64,000 nucleotides of DNA from Arthrobacter sp. efr-133-TYG-118 (GTDB lineage Bacteria > Actinomycetota > Actinomycetes > Actinomycetales > Micrococcaceae), in NCBI RefSeq assembly GCF_030209755.1, contig NZ_JARVRH010000025.1, positions 41,347 to 105,346 of the forward strand, in the 5' to 3' direction. Numbering within the stretch: position 1 is the first letter of the stretch; each line of letters opens with the position of its first letter. Position numbers and translations under genes: made by a program. The notes under the pieces are model-generated. The model was not told the origin of the DNA. It saw nothing but the letters and a program-made list of their open reading frames with translations, and searched no databases. Of the stretch, positions 8,579-17,611 are shown in pieces.

Positions 8579-9382
8579 TCAGCTGTGCAGTCCGGTGTTG
8601 AACGCGGGCGTTCCTGCCAACCGGCCGCCGTCGACGGCCAGAACAGTTCCGGTGACGAACGATGATTGGTCCGAGCAGAGCCATAGGGCCGCGGCAGCAA
8701 CATCGGCCGTGGAACCGATCCGGCCCAGCGGGACGGCCGCCGCGACGCGGTCCTGGGCTGCCTGGCCCGCTCCTGCAAGCCGCTCCGTGAGGATGGGGCC
8801 GGGAGCGATGGCATTGACCCGGATCCCGTGCGGGGCGTAGTCGAGCGCGGCCACCCGCGTCAGGCCGCCGACGCCGAACTTGCTCGCCACGTAGCCGCTC
8901 ATGCCGGCGACGCCTTGTTCGCCGGCGGTGGAGGACATGTTGACGATCGCCCCGCCGTCTCCGCTTGCCAGCATGAGCTCGATTTCGTATTTCAGGCAGA
9001 GGAACACTCCGCGCAGGTTGACCGAGATTGCACTGTCGAACTCGGCGCTTGCCCACTCGGCCAGCGGCGCCGGGGCCCGCCCGCCGCCTGCGGCATTGTT
9101 GACCGCGGCGTCGAGCCGGCCGAATCGGTCCCGGATCTGGGCCAGCAGGGCTTTCACCGAGTCCTCATTGCCCACATCCGCGGGGATGGCCACCGCTTGA
9201 CCGCCGTTCGAAGTAATGGCTGCGAGCCGCTGGGATAAGCCCGCGCTGTCACGTGAGGCGAGGACGACGTCTGCACCGGCGCCAGCCAGCGCGGTTGCGA
9301 TCTCCGCCCCGATTCCGCGGCTCGCCCCGGTGACGAGCGCGACCTTGCCGGACAGCGGCCGGGTGGGATCCGCCGTCGTCAT
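8579..9382 (-). CDS. SDR-family oxidoreductase
   Basis: A complete 267-residue classical SDR. The cofactor motif TGASRGIG and the NNAAGG motif are present, as are the catalytic serine (NMSSTAG) and YVASK. The C-terminus VTGTVLAVDGGRLAG is canonical. The start ATG overlaps the stop of the upstream DUF4386 gene (ATGA), so the two are translationally coupled. A divergent MarR-type gene lies upstream of the pair, which may respond to a lipophilic or phenolic compound. Substrate unknown. Confidence 0.92.
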   Translation of the reverse strand: MTTADPTRPLSGKVALVTGASRGIGAEIATALAGAGADVVLASRDSAGLSQRLAAITSNGGQAVAIPADVGNEDSVKALLAQIRDRFGRLDAAVNNAAGGGRAPAPLAEWASAEFDSAISVNLRGVFLCLKYEIELMLASGDGGAIVNMSSTAGEQGVAGMSGYVASKFGVGGLTRVAALDYAPHGIRVNAIAPGPILTERLAGAGQAAQDRVAAAVPLGRIGSTADVAAAALWLCSDQSSFVTGTVLAVDGGRLAGTPAFNTGLHS

Positions 9383-10140
9383 GGCGTTGTCCGGCTTGGG
9401 CCGCGCATTTGGCTTGCGCCGGGTGCGTGTCCGCGGGGCTCTTGGTTCGCGGCAGCCCGGTTGCGTGGGAGCAGGAAGCCGGCGGCAACCAGCCAGAGAA
9501 GGCCACCGAAGCGTCCGATCGGCAGCAGGAATTGAAGGGGCTCGATCGCCATGGAAAGAAAGCTCAACTCGGACAGTGCGGCAATGACCAGGCCGGTCCA
9601 AGCCAGCCAACGGGGCATGAAGCCAAGGATCAGGGCCGGGACTGCCATGCCCGCCACGAGGAGGCCGGTTCCGACGACGAAGCTGACCCCGCCGGTGATG
9701 AACGCGAGGAACGCGAATGCATGCGTGAGCGTCACATCCGAGGTGATTTCGGGCCGGCTCAGCAGCCACGTCACGGAACCCGACAACATCAAGAAGATGG
9801 CTGCGCTGACGCCGCCAAAGAAGCCAATGGCCGGTCCGGGAACGCGCACGCCGAGCCGGAGCTGCCGGGCGTAGGCGGTGGCGGCGTAGATCCCCAATGG
9901 CACTGCGGAGCCGAATTGGAGCATGCCGCCGACCCGCATCGCAACGACGTTTTGCTGGAAGAACGCGGCCACTTGCCCCGACGGCGCAAAGGGCGAGACG
10001 AACGTTTGGCCGCCTGTCAGGATTGCGGACGTGATGAGGCTGGCGAGGAAAATACCGAGGCTGACGAGGGCAAGGACTCCGGGGTGTGGGCCACCTGAAC
10101 GGGTTGGACGGCCTTCATCGGGAATCGAACGACTACTCAT
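9379..10140 (-). CDS. DUF4386-like integral membrane protein
   Basis: A 253-residue membrane protein with about six hydrophobic segments, including LALVSLGIFLASLITSAIL, PAIGFFGGVSAAIFLML and FLAFITGGVSFVVGTGLLV. The order of segments and the short polar loops resemble DUF4386, a family of unknown function. GAAAGG is placed 8 bases before the chosen ATG. It is the first gene of a two-gene operon with the SDR and diverges from a MarR-family regulator, the likely controller. Confidence 0.72.
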   Translation of the reverse strand: MSSRSIPDEGRPTRSGGPHPGVLALVSLGIFLASLITSAILTGGQTFVSPFAPSGQVAAFFQQNVVAMRVGGMLQFGSAVPLGIYAATAYARQLRLGVRVPGPAIGFFGGVSAAIFLMLSGSVTWLLSRPEITSDVTLTHAFAFLAFITGGVSFVVGTGLLVAGMAVPALILGFMPRWLAWTGLVIAALSELSFLSMAIEPLQFLLPIGRFGGLLWLVAAGFLLPRNRAAANQEPRGHAPGASQMRGPSRTTP

Positions 10141-10222
10141 GGCTGAACCTTTCTCGTAGTGCTGAACCTTCGTAATTGCATCACTATTGAAATGGTTCAC
10201 CTATAGAATTGTTCTGTCAAGC

Positions 10223-10723
10223 ATGTATTCTGAATCCATGGACTTAGCCACACCGGGCCGGCCGAAACGGACCGCTTTTCTCTTGTCGCAGCTAGGCGCC
10301 GTGGCGTCGTCCCGCTTTGCCGACCGCACACGGGAGATCGGCCTCACGCCGAGCGACGCAGGTGTCATCCGCCTGCTCGGACGAGCCCCCGGGTTGAGCC
10401 AGCGTTCCCTTGCGGACAGGCTCGGCGCTGTCCCCAGCCGGGTGGTTTCGCTCATCGACTCGCTGCAGGACCGCGGCCTCGTGGAGAGGGTGCGCAGCAG
10501 CACGGACCGGCGGAACTATGAACTCCACCTCACGGAAGCCGGCATTCGCATGCTGCGGGAACTGCGCGGAATTGCCGAGCAGCATGAAGCGGAGCTTCTG
10601 GCCCCGCTGACAGACGAGCAGATCACGCAACTTGGCGAGCTGCTCGCGCAGCTCGCCAGCGGCCACGGCCTGGACAGGGACCTCCACCGCAACGTCGGGC
10701 GCGACGGCGGACGTGAGGCCTGA
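10223..10723 (+). CDS. MarR-family transcriptional regulator
   Basis: About 166 residues with a winged helix-turn-helix. The segments are LTPSDAGVIRLLGRAPGLSQRSLADRLG (recognition region) and VVSLIDSLQDRGLVERVRSSTDRRNYELHLTEAG (wing; the D-R-R-x pair contacts DNA). Dimerisation helices lie at both ends. It diverges from the DUF4386-SDR pair with about 80 bases between them, which contain the imperfect dyad TGAAATGGTTCA. No good Shine-Dalgarno sequence is visible; an ATG at 10238 is an alternative start. Ligand unknown. Confidence 0.88.
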   Translation: MYSESMDLATPGRPKRTAFLLSQLGAVASSRFADRTREIGLTPSDAGVIRLLGRAPGLSQRSLADRLGAVPSRVVSLIDSLQDRGLVERVRSSTDRRNYELHLTEAGIRMLRELRGIAEQHEAELLAPLTDEQITQLGELLAQLASGHGLDRDLHRNVGRDGGREA

Positions 10724-10727
10724 TCGG

Positions 10728-11789
10728 CTACAGCTGCACTTCGCGGCCCGTCCTGCTGGACTCGTAGATCGCGGAGATGATTTTGATGAGTTCAAGGCCG
10801 TGGGTGGCCGGAGCGGCCTCGGCGGCATCGCCCCGAGCCGTCGCCAGGAACTGCTCCACCTCGTTGCGGTATGCCACGGTGCTAAAAGTCGGCGAATCAA
10901 GCACAGGCGAAATGTCGAGCAGCGTGTCGTGCTGTTCGGTGAAGATTTCCAACGCGGGCTCCAGTTGCGCGCCGCCTTTGTCTCCGAAGATTTGGACCCT
11001 GGTTTCATCCGCGCCGTGCACCGAGTAGCTGGTGTCGAAGTGCATCACTGCGCCGTTGCTGAACTTGATCAGCGCTGTCGCAAGGTCCTCCACGGGGTCC
11101 GCAGGTTGTCGTGCCGGATCGAAATCGGCGGATAGATACCGGCTGAAGTTGGAGATATTGTTCCGGGCACCGATCTTGTGGAACACCGTCCCGGAAACCG
11201 AGGACACGGAAGGGCAACCCATGAGCCACCAGCAAATGTCGATGAAATGGACGCCCAGATCGATCAGTGGCCCACCGCCGGACAGTCCTTTGTCGGCGAA
11301 CCAGCCACCGGGGTTGCCCACCCTGCGCAGGCATGTGGCCTTGGCGTAGTAGATCTGCCCCAGGTCACCGGCGTCGATAAAGCGCTTGAGTACCTCGGCG
11401 TTGGGCGAGAAGCGGCGGACATAAGCTACCTGCAAAACGGCTGTGCTCCGCTGGGCGGCAGCAGCAACAGCCAAAGCCTCCTCCACAGAGGCTGTCATGG
11501 GCTTCTCGATCAGCACATGCTTGCCGGCTTTGAGTGCCGCAATCACAATTTCTGCGTGCGTGTCATTGCGCGTGCAGATGCTGACGGCGTCGATCCCGGG
11601 ATCCGCCAAGAGCTCCTCGTAGTCCGTGAAGACTTTGGCTGCTCCGTATTCCGCGGCCCGGCTCCCGGCCCGCGCAGCGTCGATGTCGCAGACAGCCACC
11701 AGGTGCGCCGACGGCGAATCACGGTAAGCGTCCAGATGCATGTCCGAGATGGTCCCCAGCCCTATGACTCCAACGTTCAGCGACCCCAT
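10728..11789 (-). CDS. Gfo/Idh/MocA-family sugar oxidoreductase
   Basis: A 353-residue NAD(P)-dependent dehydrogenase. The N-terminal Rossmann fold contains VGVIGLGTISDMH and the AVCDID motif that follows the second strand. The catalytic lysine lies in EKPMT. The C-terminal half has the open beta-sheet substrate domain (GGPLIDLGVHFIDICWWLMG). The family oxidises or epimerises sugars, inositols and related polyols. It starts one base after the stop of the TIM-barrel isomerase and shares GGAGGG as Shine-Dalgarno sequence, so the two probably act in one pathway. Confidence 0.93.
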   Translation of the reverse strand: MGSLNVGVIGLGTISDMHLDAYRDSPSAHLVAVCDIDAARAGSRAAEYGAAKVFTDYEELLADPGIDAVSICTRNDTHAEIVIAALKAGKHVLIEKPMTASVEEALAVAAAAQRSTAVLQVAYVRRFSPNAEVLKRFIDAGDLGQIYYAKATCLRRVGNPGGWFADKGLSGGGPLIDLGVHFIDICWWLMGCPSVSSVSGTVFHKIGARNNISNFSRYLSADFDPARQPADPVEDLATALIKFSNGAVMHFDTSYSVHGADETRVQIFGDKGGAQLEPALEIFTEQHDTLLDISPVLDSPTFSTVAYRNEVEQFLATARGDAAEAAPATHGLELIKIISAIYESSRTGREVQL

Positions 11790-11790
11790 G

Positions 11791-12645
11791 TCAGCAGCCC
11801 TCCCACAGTGTGACGGCGTTGCGCAGCGATTCCGGGGTAGCCGTGAGGCAGTCCTCGCGGCCCTCGTATTCCACGGAACATGGTCCACTGAAGCCGAAGT
11901 CCTTGATCAGGCGAAGGACGCGCGGCAGGTCCATGTCCCCGAGTCCGAACACGGAGCCTTGGATATGGTCCCCTGCCAGCGTTTGCAACCATCCGCCGCC
12001 GGGGCTTCGCTTCCGGCGGTAGAAATCCTTCAGATGCACCACAGACGCGTAGGGGAGGAGCTTTGCGACGGCCGATTCCGGCCGCTCGTCGACGCACAGG
12101 AAGTTGCCGATGTCCAGGGTGATCTTGAAATTTTCGCGGTCCACGGCGTGCACCAACTGCAGCAACCGTTCGCTGACGTTGAAGGCCATGCCATGGTTTT
12201 CCACGCTGGTGGTGATTCCCAGGGTTGCGGCGTGCTCGGCGAGTTCCCGGGACGCCGGGAGCACCTTCTCAAAGGCATCGCGGTATTCGGCGTATGAGGT
12301 GGGGCGCCACGCCCACGGTACAACGTCGTGGCGGAAGCGGCTGATCCCCATCCGGTGGGCCGTGTCCAAGTGCGTCTTCACCCGGACGATCTCAGCTGCC
12401 GGGTCGGTGCCGAGGAAATCCGCACCCACCACATAGTTGACCAGGGCGATCCCGGACTCCTCTGCACGCTCGCGCAGTCCCTCGGCCGCCGCCTGGTCTG
12501 CGGAAAGGTCCACGCCCAGTCCCGCCTCGGCCACTTCGAGATGGCCGGCCTGATGGGATGCCGCCCAGCCCGGCAGGTCCAAAAGGCCCACCCGTCCGTC
12601 GGCCAAGGCTCCCGCCAAACTGTACGTGCTCAGCCCAATCTGCAT
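11791..12645 (-). CDS. Sugar phosphate isomerase/epimerase-like TIM barrel protein
   Basis: A 284-residue xylose-isomerase-like TIM barrel. Probable divalent-metal ligands are visible in order: Glu in TSVENHG, Asp in TLDIGN, His in VVHLKD and Glu in SVEYEG. This is the ligand pattern of AP_endonuc_2/IolE-IolI-type enzymes that isomerise or dehydrate ketosugars and inosose-like compounds. It is first in a two-gene operon with the Gfo/Idh/MocA dehydrogenase and divergent from the M81 hydrolase gene. GAGGAT stands before the start. Substrate not determinable. Confidence 0.88.
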   Translation of the reverse strand: MQIGLSTYSLAGALADGRVGLLDLPGWAASHQAGHLEVAEAGLGVDLSADQAAAEGLRERAEESGIALVNYVVGADFLGTDPAAEIVRVKTHLDTAHRMGISRFRHDVVPWAWRPTSYAEYRDAFEKVLPASRELAEHAATLGITTSVENHGMAFNVSERLLQLVHAVDRENFKITLDIGNFLCVDERPESAVAKLLPYASVVHLKDFYRRKRSPGGGWLQTLAGDHIQGSVFGLGDMDLPRVLRLIKDFGFSGPCSVEYEGREDCLTATPESLRNAVTLWEGC

Positions 12646-12808
12646 TGTTCGATCCTCTTCCGTGGATTCCGCTTGCCGTCACTTGCGAGCCCACGTTAGG
12701 CAGGATTCCGGGCGAAAAGGGCTGGTTGAACTTCATTCGGCATTGAACTTTCGCGGCGGGGGCCTGGACCATCGCGGCACCGCCGCGAACCTCAATATGG
12801 TGGCAGGC

Positions 12809-14326
12809 ATGATGGAAAAGAAGCCCCGGATCCTCATTACCGGAATCGCCCTCGAGGCCAGCACCTATTCCCCTGCGCGGACCCGCATGCAGGACTTTGT
12901 CCGGCGGGATGGCCAGGAGATCTTGGACCAGTACCCTTTTTTCACACCGGGCCATCCGGTGCGCGAGGCGGCGGACTGGCTGCCGCTTGTCCATTTCCGC
13001 TCCATCCCGGGCGGGGCCGTCCCTTCCGCGGATTACGCCGAGATGAAGCGGACGATCCTTACCGCAGTGGCGGATGCCTTGGAGGAGGGCCCGGTGGACG
13101 GGCTCTATTTCGACATCCACGGTGCCATGAGCGTCGATGGCATAGATGATCCCGAGGCGGATTTGCTCCTGGCCCTGCGCGGTCTGCTCGGACCGGACGT
13201 GCTGGTGTCCAGCGGCATGGACCTGCACGGCAACGTTTCCTGGACTTTGGCGCACCAATTGGACATCCCCAGTTGCTACCGCATGGCACCGCACGAGGAC
13301 TGGCTCGAAACCAAGGAACGCGCCGCCGCGAACCTGCTGGAGCGCTTGGCACTGCCGGAGGCCACCCGCCGCCCGATCAAGGCCTGGGTTCCGGTCCCCA
13401 TTCTGCTGCCCGGTGAAAAGACCAGCACCCGATTGGAACCGGCCAAGTCGTTATATGAGGAGGTTGCCGTGATCGCCGGGCTGCCCGGCGTGCTCGACGC
13501 CGCGCTGTGGATCGGTTATGCCTGGGCCGATGAGCCGCGCAACCGGGCCGTGGTGATGGTCACCGGCGACGACGCCGACGCCGTCGCACGCCATGCGGGC
13601 GGGCTCGCCGTCGACATGTGGAACAGACGGGACGAGTTCCGTTTCGTAGCGCCCTCAGCGCCGCTCGCTGAATGCCTCGCGGCTGCGGAGGCAAGCACGA
13701 AGCGCCCGTATTTCATCAGCGATTCAGGGGACAACCCCACTGCCGGGGGAGCCGGGGACGTCACCTGGACCCTGCACAGACTCCTTGAGCATCCACCCAT
13801 CGCGGCCGGAACGCTCCAGGCGATCTATGCCTCGATCCCGGATGCCGGCGCCCTGGAGGCCTGCATTGCGGCTGGCGTCGGAGGCTCCGTCTCGGTGGAT
13901 GTCGGCGCCCGCGTGGACACCACCCAGTCCGGTCCGGCGCGGCTGGACGGCATTGTGGAGCATCTGGCCCACGGCGACCCCGTGGCCATTGACGAGGCTG
14001 TCATCCGCGTCGGCGGCCTGCGAGTCATCGTGACCCGGCGCCGCAAGCCGTATCACCTGGAATCGGACTTCCTCCGGAACGGCTTGGATGCCCGGACAGC
14101 CGACGTTGTGGTGGTCAAGATCGGCTACCTCGAGCCAGAGCTCTTCGCCATGGCGGCGGACTGGATGCTGGCGCTCACCCCAGGCGGCGTGGACCAGGAC
14201 CTGCCCCGGCTGGGCCACCACAGGATAGCGCGGCCCATGTTCCCGTTCGACGACGGCGGTGCGGCGCCTGATCTGGCCGCACGGTTGGTGCCGGCGTCGA
14301 ACCAGCCGGCCGGCGTCGAGCGCTGA
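12809..14326 (+). CDS. M81-family (MlrC-like) metallohydrolase
   Basis: About 505 residues with both MlrC domains. The N-terminal part starts ILITGIALEASTYSP and carries YFDIHGAM and MDLHGNVS, whose Asp and His are probable zinc ligands, plus the MAPHEDW motif. The C-terminal part starts near SDSGDNPTAGGAGD. The family is named after MlrC, which cleaves linearised microcystin, but most members occur in sugar-transport loci with unknown substrates. It diverges from the Gfo/Idh operon and precedes a sugar ABC transporter and ROK genes. The start is uncertain between 12797 and 12812. Confidence 0.9.
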   Translation: MMEKKPRILITGIALEASTYSPARTRMQDFVRRDGQEILDQYPFFTPGHPVREAADWLPLVHFRSIPGGAVPSADYAEMKRTILTAVADALEEGPVDGLYFDIHGAMSVDGIDDPEADLLLALRGLLGPDVLVSSGMDLHGNVSWTLAHQLDIPSCYRMAPHEDWLETKERAAANLLERLALPEATRRPIKAWVPVPILLPGEKTSTRLEPAKSLYEEVAVIAGLPGVLDAALWIGYAWADEPRNRAVVMVTGDDADAVARHAGGLAVDMWNRRDEFRFVAPSAPLAECLAAAEASTKRPYFISDSGDNPTAGGAGDVTWTLHRLLEHPPIAAGTLQAIYASIPDAGALEACIAAGVGGSVSVDVGARVDTTQSGPARLDGIVEHLAHGDPVAIDEAVIRVGGLRVIVTRRRKPYHLESDFLRNGLDARTADVVVVKIGYLEPELFAMAADWMLALTPGGVDQDLPRLGHHRIARPMFPFDDGGAAPDLAARLVPASNQPAGVER

Positions 14327-14368
14327 CGAGTGGGCCGCGTGCGTCCGGGGCGCGCCAAACCGAGCCGC

Positions 14369-14394
14369 AACTAACTTCGATTCTGAACTAAGTT
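14369..14394. promoter_or_regulatory. Imperfect inverted repeat, candidate ROK-regulator operator
   Basis: Two 10-base arms (AACTAACTTC and GAACTAAGTT) match as an inverted repeat at 8 of 10 positions around a 6-base spacer. The dyad lies about 85 bases upstream of the ABC-transporter binding-protein gene. A ROK repressor encoded at the end of the operon is the natural candidate to bind it. Inference only. Confidence 0.45.
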
Positions 14395-14478
14395 TGACCC
14401 TCTTCCGAAGCATCTACGCTCCATGATTTCGTTTGCTGCATGGTCAATCGACCCTGTGAGTCCAAAGTGGAGGAAGCG

Positions 14479-15777
14479 ATGAAAGAACTTAGTCGACGTG
14501 GTTTGCTCGGTCTGGGCGGAGCCCTGGGTGCAGCAGCCTTGCTGTCCGCATGTGGCGAGGCCTCGGGCTCCGCGTCTTCGGACAGCCTCTCCACTCCGGC
14601 AAAGCTGCGGGTCTGGTTCATGAAAGACTCCGTGTCGGACAAGGCCCAGGCGTGGTTGAAGCAGGAGTTCGAAAACAAGTTCCAGGGATCCACCCTCACC
14701 ATCGAGCAGCAGGAGTGGGACGGCATCGTCCCGAAGCTCCAGACGGCCCTTGCCAGCCCCGAATCGACGCCAGACATCATCGAACTTGGCAACACCCAGG
14801 CGCCAACGTTCTGTGCGGTGGGAGCGCTGGCCGATTTGAGCGGCATGAAGGAAGAACTGGGCGGTGCAAACCTGACCAAATCGCTCGTGGAACTGGGCAG
14901 CTTTGAGAACAAGATGTACGCCGCGCCCTTCTACGCGGGAAGCCGGATCGTGTTTTACCGGAAGGACATGTTCCAGCAGCTTGGGCTCGCGATACCGAAG
15001 ACCATTGATGAGCTGACTGCCGTCGCAACGAAGATCCAGGCCGGCAACCCCGAGAAGAACGCACACTTTTCCGGGATGTTCCTGCCCGGGATTTCATCAC
15101 AATCCGCGTTCGCTTGGGTCTTCAGCAATGGCGGGCGGTTGGCCGTGCAGAAGGACGGGAAATGGGAAGGCAGCTTGTCCTCGCCGGAGAGCCAGAAGGC
15201 CATCGCCCAGCTGCAGCAACTGTGGAGGACGGGCTCCACCACCGGAACCATCACCGACTCCACCATCGGTTCCCAGCCGTACACCGCGTTCAACACGGGC
15301 GAGGCGGGAATGTTCTTCGGCTTCAACTTCCATCTGAAAAAGATCAAGAAGGAACTCCTGGACGCCGGCAATGTGGGGTACTTCAACTTCCCTTCGCCTA
15401 AGGGTGACGCCGTGGGCAACCCTTTTGCCGGCGGCTCCAATGTGGCCATCTCGAACAACAGCAAGGCACGGGGGCTCGCCAAGGAAGCCCTCAAACTCAT
15501 CTTCAGCAAGCCGTTCCAGGAGTTCTTCGCAACCGAGGGCGGCTGGGTCCCCGGAAACCTGAACTACGCCGCGGCCCTCGGGCAGGACGAATTGTCCAAG
15601 GTCACCGTCGAAGCCGTCAGGAGTTCCGTGGGCACCCCGGCGGCCAAGAACTGGGCATTGGTGGAGAGCGCCAAGGTGGTTGACGACTTCTTCGTGGCCA
15701 TGGGCGCACTGAAGGACCCCGTTGGGCTGGCCAAGACGGCCGACGCCAAAATGACCGAAATCCTCAACAGCAAGTAG
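14479..15777 (+). CDS. ABC transporter substrate-binding lipoprotein, sugar type (family 1)
   Basis: A 432-residue extracytoplasmic solute-binding protein. The N-terminus has a twin-arginine-like LSRRGLLGLGG followed by a lipobox LLSAC, so it is probably a Tat- or Sec-exported lipoprotein. The mature region has the usual family 1 features (DIIELGNTQAP, AAPFYAGSRIVFYRKDMF). GGAGGA is 4 bases before the ATG. It is the first gene of a sugar-type ABC operon. The ligand is probably a carbohydrate or carbohydrate conjugate. Confidence 0.94.
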   Translation: MKELSRRGLLGLGGALGAAALLSACGEASGSASSDSLSTPAKLRVWFMKDSVSDKAQAWLKQEFENKFQGSTLTIEQQEWDGIVPKLQTALASPESTPDIIELGNTQAPTFCAVGALADLSGMKEELGGANLTKSLVELGSFENKMYAAPFYAGSRIVFYRKDMFQQLGLAIPKTIDELTAVATKIQAGNPEKNAHFSGMFLPGISSQSAFAWVFSNGGRLAVQKDGKWEGSLSSPESQKAIAQLQQLWRTGSTTGTITDSTIGSQPYTAFNTGEAGMFFGFNFHLKKIKKELLDAGNVGYFNFPSPKGDAVGNPFAGGSNVAISNNSKARGLAKEALKLIFSKPFQEFFATEGGWVPGNLNYAAALGQDELSKVTVEAVRSSVGTPAAKNWALVESAKVVDDFFVAMGALKDPVGLAKTADAKMTEILNSK

Positions 15778-15807
15778 CCCCGGCGGGAAGCAGAAAGGAC
15801 CGAAGCC

Positions 15808-16770
15808 ATGACCGTAACCAGTACGCGTGCGAAGCCGGAAGGGATCCTGCCTGACCGGACTAAACCAGCGGCCCCCAGGAAACGCAGGCGCAACCCCCTC
15901 CCGTACATCCTTCTGCTTCCCGCGGTGCTCATTGTCCTGGTGGACATGGGCTACCCCTTGCTCCGTCAAATCACCATGGCGTTCCAGCACTTTTCCCTTG
16001 AGCAGCAGTTCGGCAAACCCGCGGATTTCGTCGGGCTCGACAATTTCACCCGGGTACTGGGCGATTCGGCATTCTGGCTCACCCTGGGCAGGTCCCTTGC
16101 TTTTTGCCTCGTCTGTGCCGCACTGACAATGGCCATCGGGATCGGGGGCGCGCTTCTGCTCACCAAACTCTCCCGACCGGTTTCCGTTTTCGTCCAGGCC
16201 GCCATGCTGCTGGCATGGGCGATGCCCGTGTTGTCCTCGCTCCAGGTGTTCCAGTGGATCTTCGATTCCAGGTCCGGGGTGGTCGACTGGACACTGGCGG
16301 GGCTGGGCATGCAAGGGATGGCCGGTTACAACTGGTTTTCCAACCCCCTGACCTTCTTCGCCGTCGCGGCCATCCTTGTCATCTGGATGAGCGTGCCGCT
16401 GGTGGTCTTCATGGTCTACGCATCGGTCACCCAGATCGATGAGTCCATGCTGGAGGCCTCAACGCTCGACGGCGCCAACGGCTGGAAGCAATTCCGCGAA
16501 ATCACGGTCCCCACCATCGCCCCGGTCCTCCTGCTGGTCACGATTCTTGAAATCATCTGGGACCTGCGGGTATTTACGCAGATCTTCATCCTGCAGAAAA
16601 ACGGCGGCATCACCGAGCAGACCAATGTCCTTGGCACCTACGTCTACCAGGTGGGCTTGTCCGGCGGAGACTACGGTGTGGCTTCCGCGACCGCCCTGAT
16701 CATGCTGCTCATCACATTGCTCCTGACCTGGCGTTATGTCACCCAATTCCTGAAGCAGGGAGAAGTCTGA
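15808..16770 (+). CDS. ABC transporter permease, MalF/UgpA-like
   Basis: A 320-residue inner-membrane permease with six hydrophobic segments. The EAA loop that docks the ATPase is in the stretch DESMLEASTLDGANGWKQF (about residues 211-229). The N-terminal tail is basic and cytoplasmic. It is followed without a gap by the second permease. It forms the heterodimeric channel with the next gene for the substrate captured by the upstream binding protein. Confidence 0.94.
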   Translation: MTVTSTRAKPEGILPDRTKPAAPRKRRRNPLPYILLLPAVLIVLVDMGYPLLRQITMAFQHFSLEQQFGKPADFVGLDNFTRVLGDSAFWLTLGRSLAFCLVCAALTMAIGIGGALLLTKLSRPVSVFVQAAMLLAWAMPVLSSLQVFQWIFDSRSGVVDWTLAGLGMQGMAGYNWFSNPLTFFAVAAILVIWMSVPLVVFMVYASVTQIDESMLEASTLDGANGWKQFREITVPTIAPVLLLVTILEIIWDLRVFTQIFILQKNGGITEQTNVLGTYVYQVGLSGGDYGVASATALIMLLITLLLTWRYVTQFLKQGEV

Positions 16771-17610
16771 ATGGCCCTCAAATCCAGCCCCGTCCGCCGC
16801 TCGGCGGCCAACATCACCGGCCTGGTCTTCGGTCTGCTGTGGATTTTCCCGGTCTACTGGCTGGTCAACAATTCGCTCGTCACGGACGAGGCCTTGCAGT
16901 CCCGCACGCCGTCGTTCCTGCCGCTCGACTTTACCTGGGCGCACTACGAGACAGTGCTCCACGACAGCCGCTTCTGGTCCGCCCTGCGGATGAGCTTCGG
17001 GGTTGCCCTGATTGTGGTGGTGGCCGCACTGCTTTTCGCCTTCTTCGCGAGCATGGCGCTCAGCCGCTTTCGATTCAAAGGCCGGAAGCTCATCATCATC
17101 TCGGTGCTCGTGATCCAGATGATCCCCGCTGAAGCCATGTTCATATCCCAGTACAAGATGATCGACAGCTGGCACCTGCTCAACTCCGTGCTCGGCCTGA
17201 GCCTGCTGTATGTCGGGGCGTCCGTTCCCTTCACTATCTGGATGCTCAAGGGATTCGTTGACGGGGTCCCGGTAGAGCTCGAAGAGTCTGCCATGATCGA
17301 CGGTTGCTCCCGGGTGGGCGCATTCTTCCGGGTGACGTTTCCGCTCCTGGGCTCCGGACTGGTGGCCTCCGGGATTTTCGCTTTCCTGGCCGCCTGGAAC
17401 GAATACACATTGGCGCTGGTACTGCTGAGCAGCGACAACAGCAAAACCCTCCCGCTATGGATCCAAGGCTTCAGCGGCCAGAACCAGGCAACGGACTGGG
17501 GCGGCATCATGGCCGGGTCCACCCTCATGGCGCTGCCGGTGATCATTCTCTTCGTCATCGTCCAGAAGAAGATGGCCCAGGGCCTCGTTGCTGGGGCGGT
17601 GAAAGGCTGA
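16771..17610 (+). CDS. ABC transporter permease, MalG/UgpE-like
   Basis: A 279-residue permease starting directly after the previous stop (TGA-ATG). Six hydrophobic segments are visible, and the EAA-type loop is in ELEESAMIDGCSRVGAFF. No ATP-binding subunit follows: the next genes are ROK proteins. As in other actinobacterial CUT1 systems, a shared MsiK-like ATPase encoded elsewhere is probably used. Confidence 0.94.
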   Translation: MALKSSPVRRSAANITGLVFGLLWIFPVYWLVNNSLVTDEALQSRTPSFLPLDFTWAHYETVLHDSRFWSALRMSFGVALIVVVAALLFAFFASMALSRFRFKGRKLIIISVLVIQMIPAEAMFISQYKMIDSWHLLNSVLGLSLLYVGASVPFTIWMLKGFVDGVPVELEESAMIDGCSRVGAFFRVTFPLLGSGLVASGIFAFLAAWNEYTLALVLLSSDNSKTLPLWIQGFSGQNQATDWGGIMAGSTLMALPVIILFVIVQKKMAQGLVAGAVKG

Positions 17611-17611
17611 C

